A stretch of 64,000 bases of DNA from Marispirochaeta sp. (GTDB lineage: Bacteria > Spirochaetota > Spirochaetia > JC444 > Marispirochaetaceae): NCBI RefSeq assembly GCF_963668165.1, contig NZ_OY764212.1, forward strand, positions 1,116,001 through 1,180,000, written 5' to 3'. Positions 42,072-50,396 of the stretch are shown here, one piece after another (within the stretch, counting starts at the first letter, position 1; every line of letters begins with the position of its first letter). The notes beneath the pieces were generated by a model, which saw only the letters and a program-made list of their open reading frames with translations, searched no databases and was not told the origin of the DNA. The position numbers and the translations under genes were made by a program.

Positions 42072-43076
42072 ATGAAGGTCCTTTTTATCGGCGGTACCGG
42101 TAATATATCCACTCCCTGCTCGCAGGCGCTCCTGCGCCGGGGGGTCGAGCTTATCCATCTTAACCGGGGAAGCAGTTCACCGGATTTCCCCGAGGGAAAG
42201 GTCCGGAGCATACACTGCGATGTAAACGATGAGGCTGCCCTGACACAGGCTCTGGAGAAAGAAAGCTTCGATGTGGTGGTGGACTGGATTGCCTTTCGGC
42301 CGGAACAGGTCCGGCGGGATATCCGCCTCTTTGCCGGAAAAACCGGGCACTACATTTTTATCAGCTCCGCCTCCGCGTACCGTAAACCCCTGCTGCATCC
42401 GGTAATTACCGAGTCGACGCCTGTGGCGAACCCTTTCTGGGACTACTCGCAGCAGAAAATACTGTGCGAGAGGGAACTTATGCAGGCCTGGGAAGAGACC
42501 GGCTTTCCCGTAACCATCGTACGCCCCTCCCACACCTACGGCGAGAGCTGGATCATCTCCAGCTTCGGGTCCCGGGATTATACGGTAGCCGGCCGCATGC
42601 TGGCGGGTAAAAAAATTCCCGTTCACGGGGACGGGCAGAGCCTCTGGGTTTTAACCCATGCTGACGACTTTGCAACAGGCTTTGCGGGACTCGTCGGGAA
42701 TCCCCAGGCCATCGGTGAGGCCTACCATATTACCTCTGACGAGATTCTCACCTGGGACCGGATCCATGAACTGCTGGCTTCGGCTCTGGGTGTGGAAGCG
42801 GATATAGTTCACCTGCCCCTGGATTTTATCGAAAAGCACGCCCCGGATTTCGGCCCCGGACTGCGGGGAGACAAGGCTTACAGCGTTATCTTCGACAACA
42901 GCAAGATCAGGGCGGCTGTTCCGGACTTTCAGCCCCGTATTTGCTACGCTGAAGGGGTGCGGCGCTCAATCGAGTATCTTGATGAACATCCGGAAAAGAA
43001 GATAGTGGATGCCGAAAAAGACGCTCTGCTGGATCGAATGATCGGAGACTACCTTAAGCTTTTTTCAGTGTCCTGA
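42072..43076 (+). CDS. NAD-dependent epimerase/dehydratase (extended SDR-like)
   Basis: The 334-residue protein has the N-terminal F-I-G-G-T-G-N-I-S motif (atypical G-x-x-G), D-V-V-V-D-W-I-A and a Y-x3-K-like region W-D-Y-S-Q-Q-K near 129. It resembles isoflavone-reductase/CSP41-like SDRs. TTTCAGGAGG precedes the start. The last three codons and the stop come from the R2 repeat; without it the gene would end at a TAA now located near 43229. Confidence 0.85.
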   Translation: MKVLFIGGTGNISTPCSQALLRRGVELIHLNRGSSSPDFPEGKVRSIHCDVNDEAALTQALEKESFDVVVDWIAFRPEQVRRDIRLFAGKTGHYIFISSASAYRKPLLHPVITESTPVANPFWDYSQQKILCERELMQAWEETGFPVTIVRPSHTYGESWIISSFGSRDYTVAGRMLAGKKIPVHGDGQSLWVLTHADDFATGFAGLVGNPQAIGEAYHITSDEILTWDRIHELLASALGVEADIVHLPLDFIEKHAPDFGPGLRGDKAYSVIFDNSKIRAAVPDFQPRICYAEGVRRSIEYLDEHPEKKIVDAEKDALLDRMIGDYLKLFSVS

Positions 43077-43214
43077 ACCGTGGGGATAAATCGGGATTAA
43101 AACTCTTGCGGGCAGAGACTTATCTGCTCAATTGCCTAGCGTTGCAGAGCTTTCTCCAGATTCCCGGTAATTCTCAAAACCTGTATATTATTCATCCCCA
43201 CGGTTTGGGACACT
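43067..43214. repeat. R2 MITE-like repeat, copy A
   Basis: The 148-bp element has terminal inverted repeats of about 25 bp: AGTGTCCTGAACCGTGGGGA at the left and the complement of AGTGTCCCAAACCGTGGGGA at the right. The flanks ACCTTAAGCTTTTTT (43051-43065) and ACCTTAAACTTTTTT (43215-43229) form a 15-bp near-perfect direct repeat, as expected for a duplicated target. The interior shares GTTGCAGAG and TCCAGATTCCCGG with copy B at 53045. Remaining sequence in 43215-43280 holds nothing recognised. Confidence 0.75.
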
Positions 43215-43280
43215 ACCTTAAACTTTTTTAACGTCAAGTCCATCCCAGTCTTCCTGGGCCTTAAGCAGATCTACAGGTCT

Positions 43281-44342
43281 TTAAAAGGGGTGGAATTTTC
43301 GGTAGAAGCTGTCGGGAACAAGAAAGTTAACTGCCGATGGAACGATCGTGCACTTTAACGTGCATTGTCCATCCGCATCTGCTGTATCGCAGTACCGTAA
43401 TTCACCGTCTACATGATACGAAAAGGGCTTCGACATCGAAAAAGCTACACGCTTGACCTCATAGCGCTCTATAACCGGTCGGCCTCTTTTCGCCTGATGC
43501 CGGTTTATCCTGCGGTGCCAGCCGTTCCAGATATCAAAGATATTAAACAGGAGCTCCCGTCTATACAAAAAGTTGAAGCTGTAGATGTCCATGAAACCGC
43601 TGTTGCAGACAACATCCGGAGCAATCTTGAACATCTTTGCGTAATAGGGTCGGGTCGCAATCTCGATTAAGGGCGAGCGGGTTTCTCTGGTAAAAGAATC
43701 GAAGGGGAACTCGGCGTTACTGCGCGGTCCTTTGAAAGCGTACTTTCCTTCTTCCATCTGCAGTTTTTTCAATCCCCTCAAAGGGTAGAAATCCTTATAC
43801 CAGGAACGCAGCGAAGCGAAAATATAATTCAGTATTCCCGGACGACCGCCGCCTGCTCCTTCCCGATATTCAAGAACCTTGGCATCGAGTCCTATACCGA
43901 GGAGTTGACAGTAAACCGAGGTACGTCCATCATCGACTCGAATCAGGTCCACAGGCTGTATAAAACCTTGTTCCATGCCTTCCAGATACGAGCGCACCTG
44001 AGCTCGTATTGTAACAGGGACTTCGTATGAATCCTGAATTCCGTTTCCGCTGCCCCCGCGTAAGAATCCCAGGGCTTTGGTTTTAGTCAATGTCCTGCCG
44101 GAGGCAGACATATAGGCGTTTATAGCAAAGTTTGCCGTTCCATCACCGCCCCATATTAACAAAAACTGCTTTGATCCGGCAGCAAAAGCTTCTACCTCTT
44201 TACGGAATTCTTCTGGTTTATCACATTCCACAACATGGGAGGTACCATAGATATTCAGGATTTTTTTCAGTTTTCGGGAATACCCGGGAAAACGATTCGG
44301 GTTTATAAGAAAAACAGCATTATCGAACTTGCGCATACACAT
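43281..44342 (-). CDS. Diacylglycerol/lipid kinase family protein
   Basis: The 353-residue protein has the DAGK catalytic motif W-G-G-D-G-T-A-N-F near 63 and R-G-G-S-G-N-G-I near 95, as in YegS/LCB5-type lipid kinases. There is no membrane segment. It follows the acyltransferase and unknown gene on the same strand. The first ATG (44342) and one two codons later are equally possible starts. Confidence 0.82.
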   Translation of the reverse strand: MCMRKFDNAVFLINPNRFPGYSRKLKKILNIYGTSHVVECDKPEEFRKEVEAFAAGSKQFLLIWGGDGTANFAINAYMSASGRTLTKTKALGFLRGGSGNGIQDSYEVPVTIRAQVRSYLEGMEQGFIQPVDLIRVDDGRTSVYCQLLGIGLDAKVLEYREGAGGGRPGILNYIFASLRSWYKDFYPLRGLKKLQMEEGKYAFKGPRSNAEFPFDSFTRETRSPLIEIATRPYYAKMFKIAPDVVCNSGFMDIYSFNFLYRRELLFNIFDIWNGWHRRINRHQAKRGRPVIERYEVKRVAFSMSKPFSYHVDGELRYCDTADADGQCTLKCTIVPSAVNFLVPDSFYRKFHPF

Positions 44343-44415
44343 GTTCGAATATAATCAGAATACCAGGAACAAACCAATCAGTCCCCGGGGATTTAACTGA
44401 TAACTAACAGGTATA

Positions 44416-44790
44416 TCAGGAATATTGAGACAGGATCTCCATGACAAAAGCCCGCAGGGGTTCTTGCAAAGCCGTGGAAGCTTCCTTGAAATCCTGCACA
44501 ATACTGGCGGGATCAAAGGCCCCATCCTCCTTAAGCACCGGAGTTCCTTTGTGACTGAACCCGCGGTTTTCTCCATCGTCTACCTTCTCATGGCGGTACC
44601 CGCCTTCTTCCGTCCAGGTGAGAGCCCGTTCTCCTTTTTCCGGATCATCCTTACCGTAACAGAGCTGACCCCCCCGGACAGCCCCACCTTTGCGCGTATA
44701 CCAGACGATGAGGTCCATGCTCTCGTCAGTAAACCAGCGCCGGAATCCTTCGCCCGGTATTTGGCGGGCTTCCGACAGTTCAGAGAGCAT
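44416..44790 (-). CDS. Conserved unknown 124-residue protein
   Basis: The protein has the pattern W-F-T-D-E-S-M-D-L-I-V-W-Y, G-G-Q-L-C-Y-G-K, E-R-A-L-T-W, V-D-D-G-E and a C-terminal helix. I recognise this as a recurring small bacterial family without known function. The start overlaps the corrected end of the acyltransferase gene by 11 bases. Confidence 0.65.
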   Translation of the reverse strand: MLSELSEARQIPGEGFRRWFTDESMDLIVWYTRKGGAVRGGQLCYGKDDPEKGERALTWTEEGGYRHEKVDDGENRGFSHKGTPVLKEDGAFDPASIVQDFKEASTALQEPLRAFVMEILSQYS

Positions 44791-45518
44791 GGCTTCCTGC
44801 CTCCAGCCCGGAGCGAACCACGGTTTCGACCCTGCGCATACAGCGTTGATAATTCTTCTTTGTCCATATCTGATGTATCAATTGGTTCATGAAAGGTAAG
44901 AGAGATACGCGCTGGCGTGAGTTTACCCTTCTCTTCCAGAGCCCGGTAACTGCCCTGTACGGTAACCGGAAGGATTATAGCCCTGGACCTGGTAGCAAGC
45001 TTGAGACTGCCCTTTTTGAAAGGGTTCATTTTGTCCCCCCGACTGCGGGTCCCTTCGGGAAAGATGAGCATGGGAAAACCCTTTTTGATGTTTTCCACCC
45101 CCTTCTCTATCGCCTTGATCGCAGAACGGGGACTGGTACGCTTGATGGGTACACAGCGGATAGCCCACATCATAATGCCTACCCAGGGAAAATACAGGAG
45201 CTCCCGTTTTGCAATAAACCCGACATAAAAAGGAAGAGAAAGTACAATAACCGGGATATCGGCGATTCCCTGGTGGTTGCTGACAACACAGACTGCTTTG
45301 TCCTGCAAACCTTCGGTGTTTTCCCGCCCCCGGACTTCGACTCTTGATCCTGCGGTGACAATGTAGAACCACGACAGGAAACTGGCCATCAGGTTAATAT
45401 AACGCCGCTCGAGTTTATGCAGACGAAAGAGTCTGAAAACGACCGAAAATAATGCCACCGGAAACATCAGAGTCGTTGTAACCAGATACAGCAGCAGGAA
45501 TAGAACAGATCGAACCAT
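44780..45518 (-). pseudogene. 1-acyl-glycerol-3-phosphate acyltransferase (PlsC-like), late single-base frameshift
   Basis: The N-terminal membrane segment is followed by the PlsC motifs S-N-H-Q-G-I-A-D (block I, HX4D variant) near 79, K-R-E-L-L-Y-F-P and F-P-E-G-T-R-S near 154. The frame is normal until the GGG at about 44830. With one G removed the protein ends naturally at 44780 after 245 residues. As written it reads through into the next gene with an unrelated tail. All catalytic motifs precede the shift, so the product may still work even if the frameshift is real. Confidence 0.8.
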
Positions 45519-45554
45519 AAAGCGATACTACCCCCTTTTCTGCGGTCTGTACAG

Positions 45555-47135
45555 TTACGGCAAAGCCTTTTGCCCCCGGCTGTAACGATGGGCAAGATGT
45601 ACCGCGAGACGCCACCGGGAATATTCCCGATTAAACAGCTCTTCCTCCCGGGGATTGGAAAAGACCTCGTACTGCTGCGGAATGTCCCGCAATTCCTCCT
45701 CACTGCGCCACCAGCCGGCCCCGATTCCAGCCATGCAGGCGGCCCCGACACTGCTGAGTTCCTGCTCTGCGGAACGCAGTACCGGAATCCCGCAGGAGGC
45801 GGAAAGCAGGCGCACCAGAATCGTCGAACGGCTGACTCCTCCGTCTACCTTGAGCTGTCTGACGTGTACTTTAAGGTCTTTCTCGATGCCTTCAATAATT
45901 TCACGGATACGGTAGGCGATTCCCTCGTACATTGCCCGGGCCAGTTGAGATTTTGTAGTACCAAGGCCAAGGCCAAAAACGGCACAGCGCATTTCTGAAC
46001 GAAAGTAGGGAAAGCGGATTCCTAAGGGGGTAGGAAGAAAAACCACGCCTCCGGAATCCACAGCCTCTTCTGCCAGGGCATCAAGCTCCTCAGGAGAAGC
46101 AGCAAATCCGAGCTCCGAGGAAAGCCAGTCAATCAAGGTCCCGACGGAGGCGACCTGCCCTTCCAGCATATAGGTAGCTTTTCCACCTATAGACCAGGCA
46201 ATCAAGGGAAATAGCCCCCGGGGAGAAAAGCGCGGTTTCGGTCCTACATTGATGGTGACAAACCCTCCGGAACCTTTGGAGACCTTAACCTCGCCGGGAT
46301 CAAAGCAGCGGTGGCCGAAGAGGGCCGCCATCTGGTCTCCCACAAGGGCTTTTACCGGAGCCTGGACACCGGCAAAAGAGTCGGGATCGGTCATTCCGAA
46401 ATCATCAACGCTGTTAAGTACCGGCGGCAGAATAGTGACAGGGATGTCGAAGAGCCAGCAAAAGAGACGGTTCCATTTAAGCTTGAAGGGATTGTACAGA
46501 GAAGTTGCCGCCGCGTTTGATGTATCCGTGGCCCATATACGGCCTCCGCTCATGCGGAACAGAAGCCAGGTATCCAGGGTCCCGAAGCGCAAAACCCCCT
46601 CCCTGCAGGCCTCCCGAAACGAAGGATTCTGGTCGAGAAGGGATTTCAACCGGCAGGAAACGTGAACTGTGGTAAAGCGCAGCATGGAGGCCGTGCGCAG
46701 AAAGGCGTTACCTGTTACCCGAGCCGCAATGCCGGCGCCAAGGCGGATGATTCTCCAGAGAACTGAGCGGTTCATGCGCGCGGCGGTCTCTGCGGAGCGG
46801 ACATCCGACCAGGAAATCAGGTTTGTGATCGGCTTTCCGGACTTTTCCTCCCATAAACAGAAGGTCGCCCGCTGTACGGTTACGGCGACCGCATCCGGCT
46901 GCCCCAGATCAGGATGTTTGTCGAAGAGACTTTGAGTTACCGAAATAACAATTTTCCAGATCTTTTCCGGATCAAACTCCACCGCCCCATCGGGTCCGGG
47001 AAGCGGGGTCAGCCGCTGGCGGGACATTGCAAAAGCCTTGCCGCTTCTGCCCACCGCTGTTGCACGAATACCGGAACCTCCTGCATCCAGGGCGAGGATC
47101 CAGCGGGAATCCTGATCGGAACCATCACTTGCCAT
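45555..47135 (-). CDS. FGGY-family carbohydrate kinase, glycerol-kinase-like
   Basis: About 526 residues from ATG 47135. The N-terminal phosphate loop is L-A-L-D-A-G-G-S-G. The middle has D-T-W-L-L-F-R-M and a V-G-D-Q-M-A-A-L-F-G-H segment, and the C-terminal half has L-K-V-D-G-G-V-S-R-S with A-Y-R-I-R-E-I. These match glycerol kinase more than sugar kinases, but G-S-G replaces the usual G-T-T. An ATG at 47177 in frame lies upstream of a good promoter and is less likely. Next to acyltransferase and lipid kinase genes, a glycerolipid role is plausible. Confidence 0.8.
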   Translation of the reverse strand: MASDGSDQDSRWILALDAGGSGIRATAVGRSGKAFAMSRQRLTPLPGPDGAVEFDPEKIWKIVISVTQSLFDKHPDLGQPDAVAVTVQRATFCLWEEKSGKPITNLISWSDVRSAETAARMNRSVLWRIIRLGAGIAARVTGNAFLRTASMLRFTTVHVSCRLKSLLDQNPSFREACREGVLRFGTLDTWLLFRMSGGRIWATDTSNAAATSLYNPFKLKWNRLFCWLFDIPVTILPPVLNSVDDFGMTDPDSFAGVQAPVKALVGDQMAALFGHRCFDPGEVKVSKGSGGFVTINVGPKPRFSPRGLFPLIAWSIGGKATYMLEGQVASVGTLIDWLSSELGFAASPEELDALAEEAVDSGGVVFLPTPLGIRFPYFRSEMRCAVFGLGLGTTKSQLARAMYEGIAYRIREIIEGIEKDLKVHVRQLKVDGGVSRSTILVRLLSASCGIPVLRSAEQELSSVGAACMAGIGAGWWRSEEELRDIPQQYEVFSNPREEELFNREYSRWRLAVHLAHRYSRGQKALP

Positions 47136-47141
47136 TTGACA

Positions 47142-47170
47142 ATAATAGCAGAGGCCTATAAGGCAGGCAA
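47142..47170 (-). promoter_or_regulatory. Candidate promoter giving a leaderless kinase message
   Basis: On the minus strand TTGCCT (47170-47165) and TATTAT (47147-47142) are 17 bases apart. Transcription would start at about 47135, which is the ATG of the kinase, so the mRNA may lack a leader. No Shine-Dalgarno sequence precedes this ATG. Confidence 0.45.
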
Positions 47171-47231
47171 TTGCCATTTACCTGTTTGCCTTTTTATTCC
47201 AGGGAAACTACAATCGGATAAGGAGTTGGCA

Positions 47232-48188
47232 ATGAGTAACGAGAAGATTCCCCTGGGAATCAGTACCTGTTTGCTGGGACAGAGTGTCCGCTACAACGGC
47301 GGACACAAAATGGACCGGTTTATCCTGCACACCCTGGGAGACTATTTTGAGTATGTCCCGGTATGTCCGGAGGTTGAATGCGACATGCCGATTCCCCGGG
47401 AGTCCATGCGTCTTGAAGGGAATCCCGAAGAGTACCGACTTATTACTCATAAAACCAAAGAAGACAGAACCCGACAGATGCAGGAATGGGCGCATGAGCG
47501 TCTTAAGGAACTGGAAGACAAGGATCTGTGCGGATACATCTTCAAAAGCAAGTCCCCCTCCTCAGGACTTTTCAGGGTGAAGATCTACGCTCCGGAAGGA
47601 CACCATGTCTGGAATACCGGTACCGGAATCTGGGCCGGAATGTTCCGGGAACATTTTCCTCTGCTGCCCCTGGAAGAGAACGGCAGGCTTCATGATCCGG
47701 CGCTGCGGGAGAACTTTATTGAGAGGGTATTTGTCTTTAAACGCTGGCGGGACTTCATTGCACAAAAGCCGGGATATGGTGACCTGGTCGAGTTTCATAC
47801 CCGTCACAAGCTTCTGATCATGAGTCACGACATACAGCTTTACCGAAGCATGGGAAAACTTGTGGCAGAAGGACGGAAACAAGCTTTTGATGATCTCCTC
47901 GATGAGTACCTTAAGATGCTGCTTGCCGCAATGATAAAACCGGGGACGGTAAAAAAACATGTCAACGTACTGCAGCATATCATGGGATACTTCAAGAAAG
48001 AGCTCAGCTCTGACGAAAAGCAGGAGTTCCTGGAGATCATGGACCAATACCGACGGGAACACCTGCCTTTAATTGTGCCGGTCACCATACTGAACCACTT
48101 TATCCGAAAATACGGGAATGAATACCTGGAAAAACAGTGGTACCTGCATCCCCACCCTACGGAGATGAAACTGAGAACCCACGTATAG
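47232..48188 (+). CDS. DUF523-DUF1722 protein
   Basis: The 318-residue protein has an N-terminal DUF523 domain (I-S-T-C-L-L-G-Q-S-V-R-Y-N-G-G-H-K at residue 10; C-P-E-V-E-C-D-M near 46) and a C-terminal YbgA-type DUF1722 domain from about 190. The same fusion is widespread; DUF523 has been linked to 2-thiouracil/thio-compound metabolism, but the role of the fusion is open. AAGGAG precedes ATG 47232; longer frames overlap the divergent kinase gene. Confidence 0.87.
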   Translation: MSNEKIPLGISTCLLGQSVRYNGGHKMDRFILHTLGDYFEYVPVCPEVECDMPIPRESMRLEGNPEEYRLITHKTKEDRTRQMQEWAHERLKELEDKDLCGYIFKSKSPSSGLFRVKIYAPEGHHVWNTGTGIWAGMFREHFPLLPLEENGRLHDPALRENFIERVFVFKRWRDFIAQKPGYGDLVEFHTRHKLLIMSHDIQLYRSMGKLVAEGRKQAFDDLLDEYLKMLLAAMIKPGTVKKHVNVLQHIMGYFKKELSSDEKQEFLEIMDQYRREHLPLIVPVTILNHFIRKYGNEYLEKQWYLHPHPTEMKLRTHV

Positions 48189-48212
48189 CAGGTGTACGCT
48201 GCAGAACAGCAG

Positions 48213-48890
48213 CTACAGTTTAAGAGACTCCGTTCCCTTGAGCTCATCCCTGAGGTGCAGCGCAAATTGTTTGATAAAAGCGAACTTTCTCCGCATTATC
48301 TTCCGCGCCCCCAGTGTGGAAAGACGCTTTTCCTGTTTCTTAAAAAACCCGAACTCATTCTTTTCCAGCAGTTTCAGCACCTGGGCGTAGTAGTCAAACC
48401 GTTCATTGTCTGCCTGATGGGAAATCATGAAGACCGACATGGCCCCAAGTTCGTCCAGAATATCCGCGTCCTTGAGGATGGCAAAGGGAAGTTTCTTTTC
48501 TTTGCCGTCTTTTTTTTGGTGGTTCGAGATTAAAGAAAGGAGTGTTTTAATATCCAGGGCCTTTTTGATACGGGGTTTATTCAGGCAAAAGGAATCGACA
48601 ATCCGGGCACCGGTTTTTGCATGGCTGCGCCGGTCATCCAGGGAGCCGATGTCATGCATCAGGGCCGCCGCGCGTATAAGAAGGGCTTCGTTCTCCGATA
48701 CCCCCCCTTCCAGTTCAATTAGTTCTTTTGCATAGGATTCTACCCGCAGAGAATGGGAGACAATGTACTGCCAGGACTCCTTCCAGGGGTATCCACGCTT
48801 TTCGGAATTCTCCTTTCCCCGCAGATATGAGACCAGGAATTCTCTGAACTCCCTGAGTATCTCTTCATTTTCGCCATAGTTTAGAGCCAT
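48213..48890 (-). CDS. HD-domain phosphohydrolase
   Basis: The 225-residue protein has the HD metal motif M-H-D-I-G-S near 78, an earlier H in V-S-H-S-L-R-V, and H-A-K-T-G-A near 92. The N-terminus starts with a Y-G-E-N-E-E-I helix. It overlaps the membrane protein gene upstream by 10 bases and ends the long leftward run. Confidence 0.82.
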   Translation of the reverse strand: MALNYGENEEILREFREFLVSYLRGKENSEKRGYPWKESWQYIVSHSLRVESYAKELIELEGGVSENEALLIRAAALMHDIGSLDDRRSHAKTGARIVDSFCLNKPRIKKALDIKTLLSLISNHQKKDGKEKKLPFAILKDADILDELGAMSVFMISHQADNERFDYYAQVLKLLEKNEFGFFKKQEKRLSTLGARKIMRRKFAFIKQFALHLRDELKGTESLKL

Positions 48891-49477
48891 ACCGCGACGG
48901 CCCCCGTTATGCCAAGGCTCAGAACAATAAACAGTACACCCAGGGGCTTTGTTGCCCGGGACTGAGGTGTTCCATCTTCAGAATGATGAGCTGGAAAAAG
49001 ATCGAGCAGGACTTCATCGATGTCTGCAAAAAAGGTACGTCTGTGGACTTTTCGTTTTTGACTGTAGAGGCGTTCAAAATAGTAAAAACTGCGTCCCAAA
49101 AGCCTTCCGAACCTTCCCGGAAGCTTCAGGTCTCTGGAGACGGAAAAAAGGGAGACAAACACCAGTCCGCTGATGGTAATACCCTTTGTGAGACCCGCGA
49201 CAAGGGCTCCCCGGGTGACATCGAAACCTCCCGGAGAAACAAGAACCTCTCCCCATGGAGTAAGAAGATTGAAGAGGGCAATTGAGGAGGTCAGTATAAT
49301 AAAGTAACTGAACCGGATCCTTTTCCCGGCAGCCCGGGATAAAACAGCAAAAAGAACCACCAGGACAAGCCGGGCAAACAGCCCCTGGATAAAAAGAAAA
49401 GAGAGAAGGAGCAGCAGTCCCCAGACAAAGCGGTGTCCGGGCTTTACCAGGGGCGCGATATAATCATTCCGGGGCAT
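48881..49477 (-). CDS. Membrane protein resembling an ECF transporter T component
   Basis: The 198-residue protein has about five hydrophobic segments, with a cytoplasmic loop rich in Arg and Lys near 125-150 (F-G-R-L-L-G-R-S, Y-S-Q-K-R-K). The pattern F-N-L-L-T-P-W-G-E-V-L, then G-A-L-V-A-G-L-T-K-G, recalls EcfT/CbiQ family proteins. It overlaps the Gx-type gene by 14 bases, consistent with an S/T pair; no ATPase is nearby. Family assignment is tentative. Confidence 0.6.
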   Translation of the reverse strand: MPRNDYIAPLVKPGHRFVWGLLLLLSFLFIQGLFARLVLVVLFAVLSRAAGKRIRFSYFIILTSSIALFNLLTPWGEVLVSPGGFDVTRGALVAGLTKGITISGLVFVSLFSVSRDLKLPGRFGRLLGRSFYYFERLYSQKRKVHRRTFFADIDEVLLDLFPAHHSEDGTPQSRATKPLGVLFIVLSLGITGAVAVWL

Positions 49478-50006
49478 AGAGCCTCCTCAGTTCAGCATGC
49501 CACCTGGAGCGTTCCACAAATTTTTCAGCAATTAATCCGATAACAAGCCCGCTTATTGTGCCGATTCCAAGAAAAAGGGGGGCAATCATGACAGCGTTCT
49601 TTCCGAAGATGAAAAAGATCGACAGCAGCACCTGCACTGCATTGCTGGTTAAGGATCCCACAAGACTGATCCCGACCAGAGAAAGAAACCTGCCGCTTAT
49701 GCGGGAAACTGCATACATGGCCAGAACGCTGGAATAGGATCCGGCCACGGAAAAGATAAAGACATACGACGCAAGGGTCCCGTTAACCAGACCCTGCCCG
49801 GCAACCTTTACCAGAGTAAGGAGCATAAGATACGGAAACGGAAGCAGATGCAGTGAAACAAGTATGGGAAGATTAGCCAGCCCCAGTCGCATAAACGGTA
49901 TCGGTTTGGGAAACAGGTATTCTACCGTTGACAGAAAGAGGCACAGGGCTCCCAGAAAGGCAACAAGATCGATCCGTCTTTTATGCAGATCAGAATGCAA
50001 GTTCAT
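49464..50006 (-). CDS. Gx transporter family (heptaprenyl diphosphate synthase component I-like) membrane protein
   Basis: The 180-residue protein has five or six membrane segments. R-L-G-L-A-N-L-P-I-L near 40 and the L-V-K-V-A-G-Q-G-L-V-N-G-T-L motif near 65 are typical of the Hpre_diP_synt_I/Gx family. These resemble ECF substrate-binding (S) components. It overlaps the NusG-II gene by 17 bases. Confidence 0.82.
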   Translation of the reverse strand: MNLHSDLHKRRIDLVAFLGALCLFLSTVEYLFPKPIPFMRLGLANLPILVSLHLLPFPYLMLLTLVKVAGQGLVNGTLASYVFIFSVAGSYSSVLAMYAVSRISGRFLSLVGISLVGSLTSNAVQVLLSIFFIFGKNAVMIAPLFLGIGTISGLVIGLIAEKFVERSRWHAELRRLYAPE

Positions 50007-50364
50007 CGATCTCTCCTTCCTGACGACCTTCTATACGGACCAGAACCATGTTCGGCAGGCAGGCCACAAAGGTACCCGGTGCGGATATCCGGCCTGCTGC
50101 AATGCATACCTTTTGTGTGCAGGGGGAATCACTCACCCAGACAGCACCATCATGAATATGAATATGAGTATCTCCCAGGGGACCTGCCACATCGACTTCG
50201 ATGTCAGCATCCAGGGGATACACCCAGCTCTCCTGCTCTCCTTCTATGCGCACAACAGGAGTTCCGTTGCGATCGCCAAAAGACTGCACAGCAAGAAATA
50301 CAACAAGGATTACAGATATCAGTAACACGACCCAGTCACCGGGTCGCAGTGATAATCGGAACAT
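49990..50364 (-). CDS. NusG domain II-type membrane-anchored protein
   Basis: The 124-residue protein has one N-terminal membrane helix (residues about 10-28) and an exported NusG-II (DUF1312-like) beta domain. The domain ends in S-P-C-T-Q-K-V-C-I-A-A-G and A-C-L-P-N, the conserved Cys signature of the family. This pair with a Gx protein is common in anaerobes, often near flavin-transfer systems. Confidence 0.85.
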   Translation of the reverse strand: MFRLSLRPGDWVVLLISVILVVFLAVQSFGDRNGTPVVRIEGEQESWVYPLDADIEVDVAGPLGDTHIHIHDGAVWVSDSPCTQKVCIAAGRISAPGTFVACLPNMVLVRIEGRQEGEIDELAF

Positions 50365-50396
50365 GGCTTAGACTACCCCGATGGATGGGTAACTGG

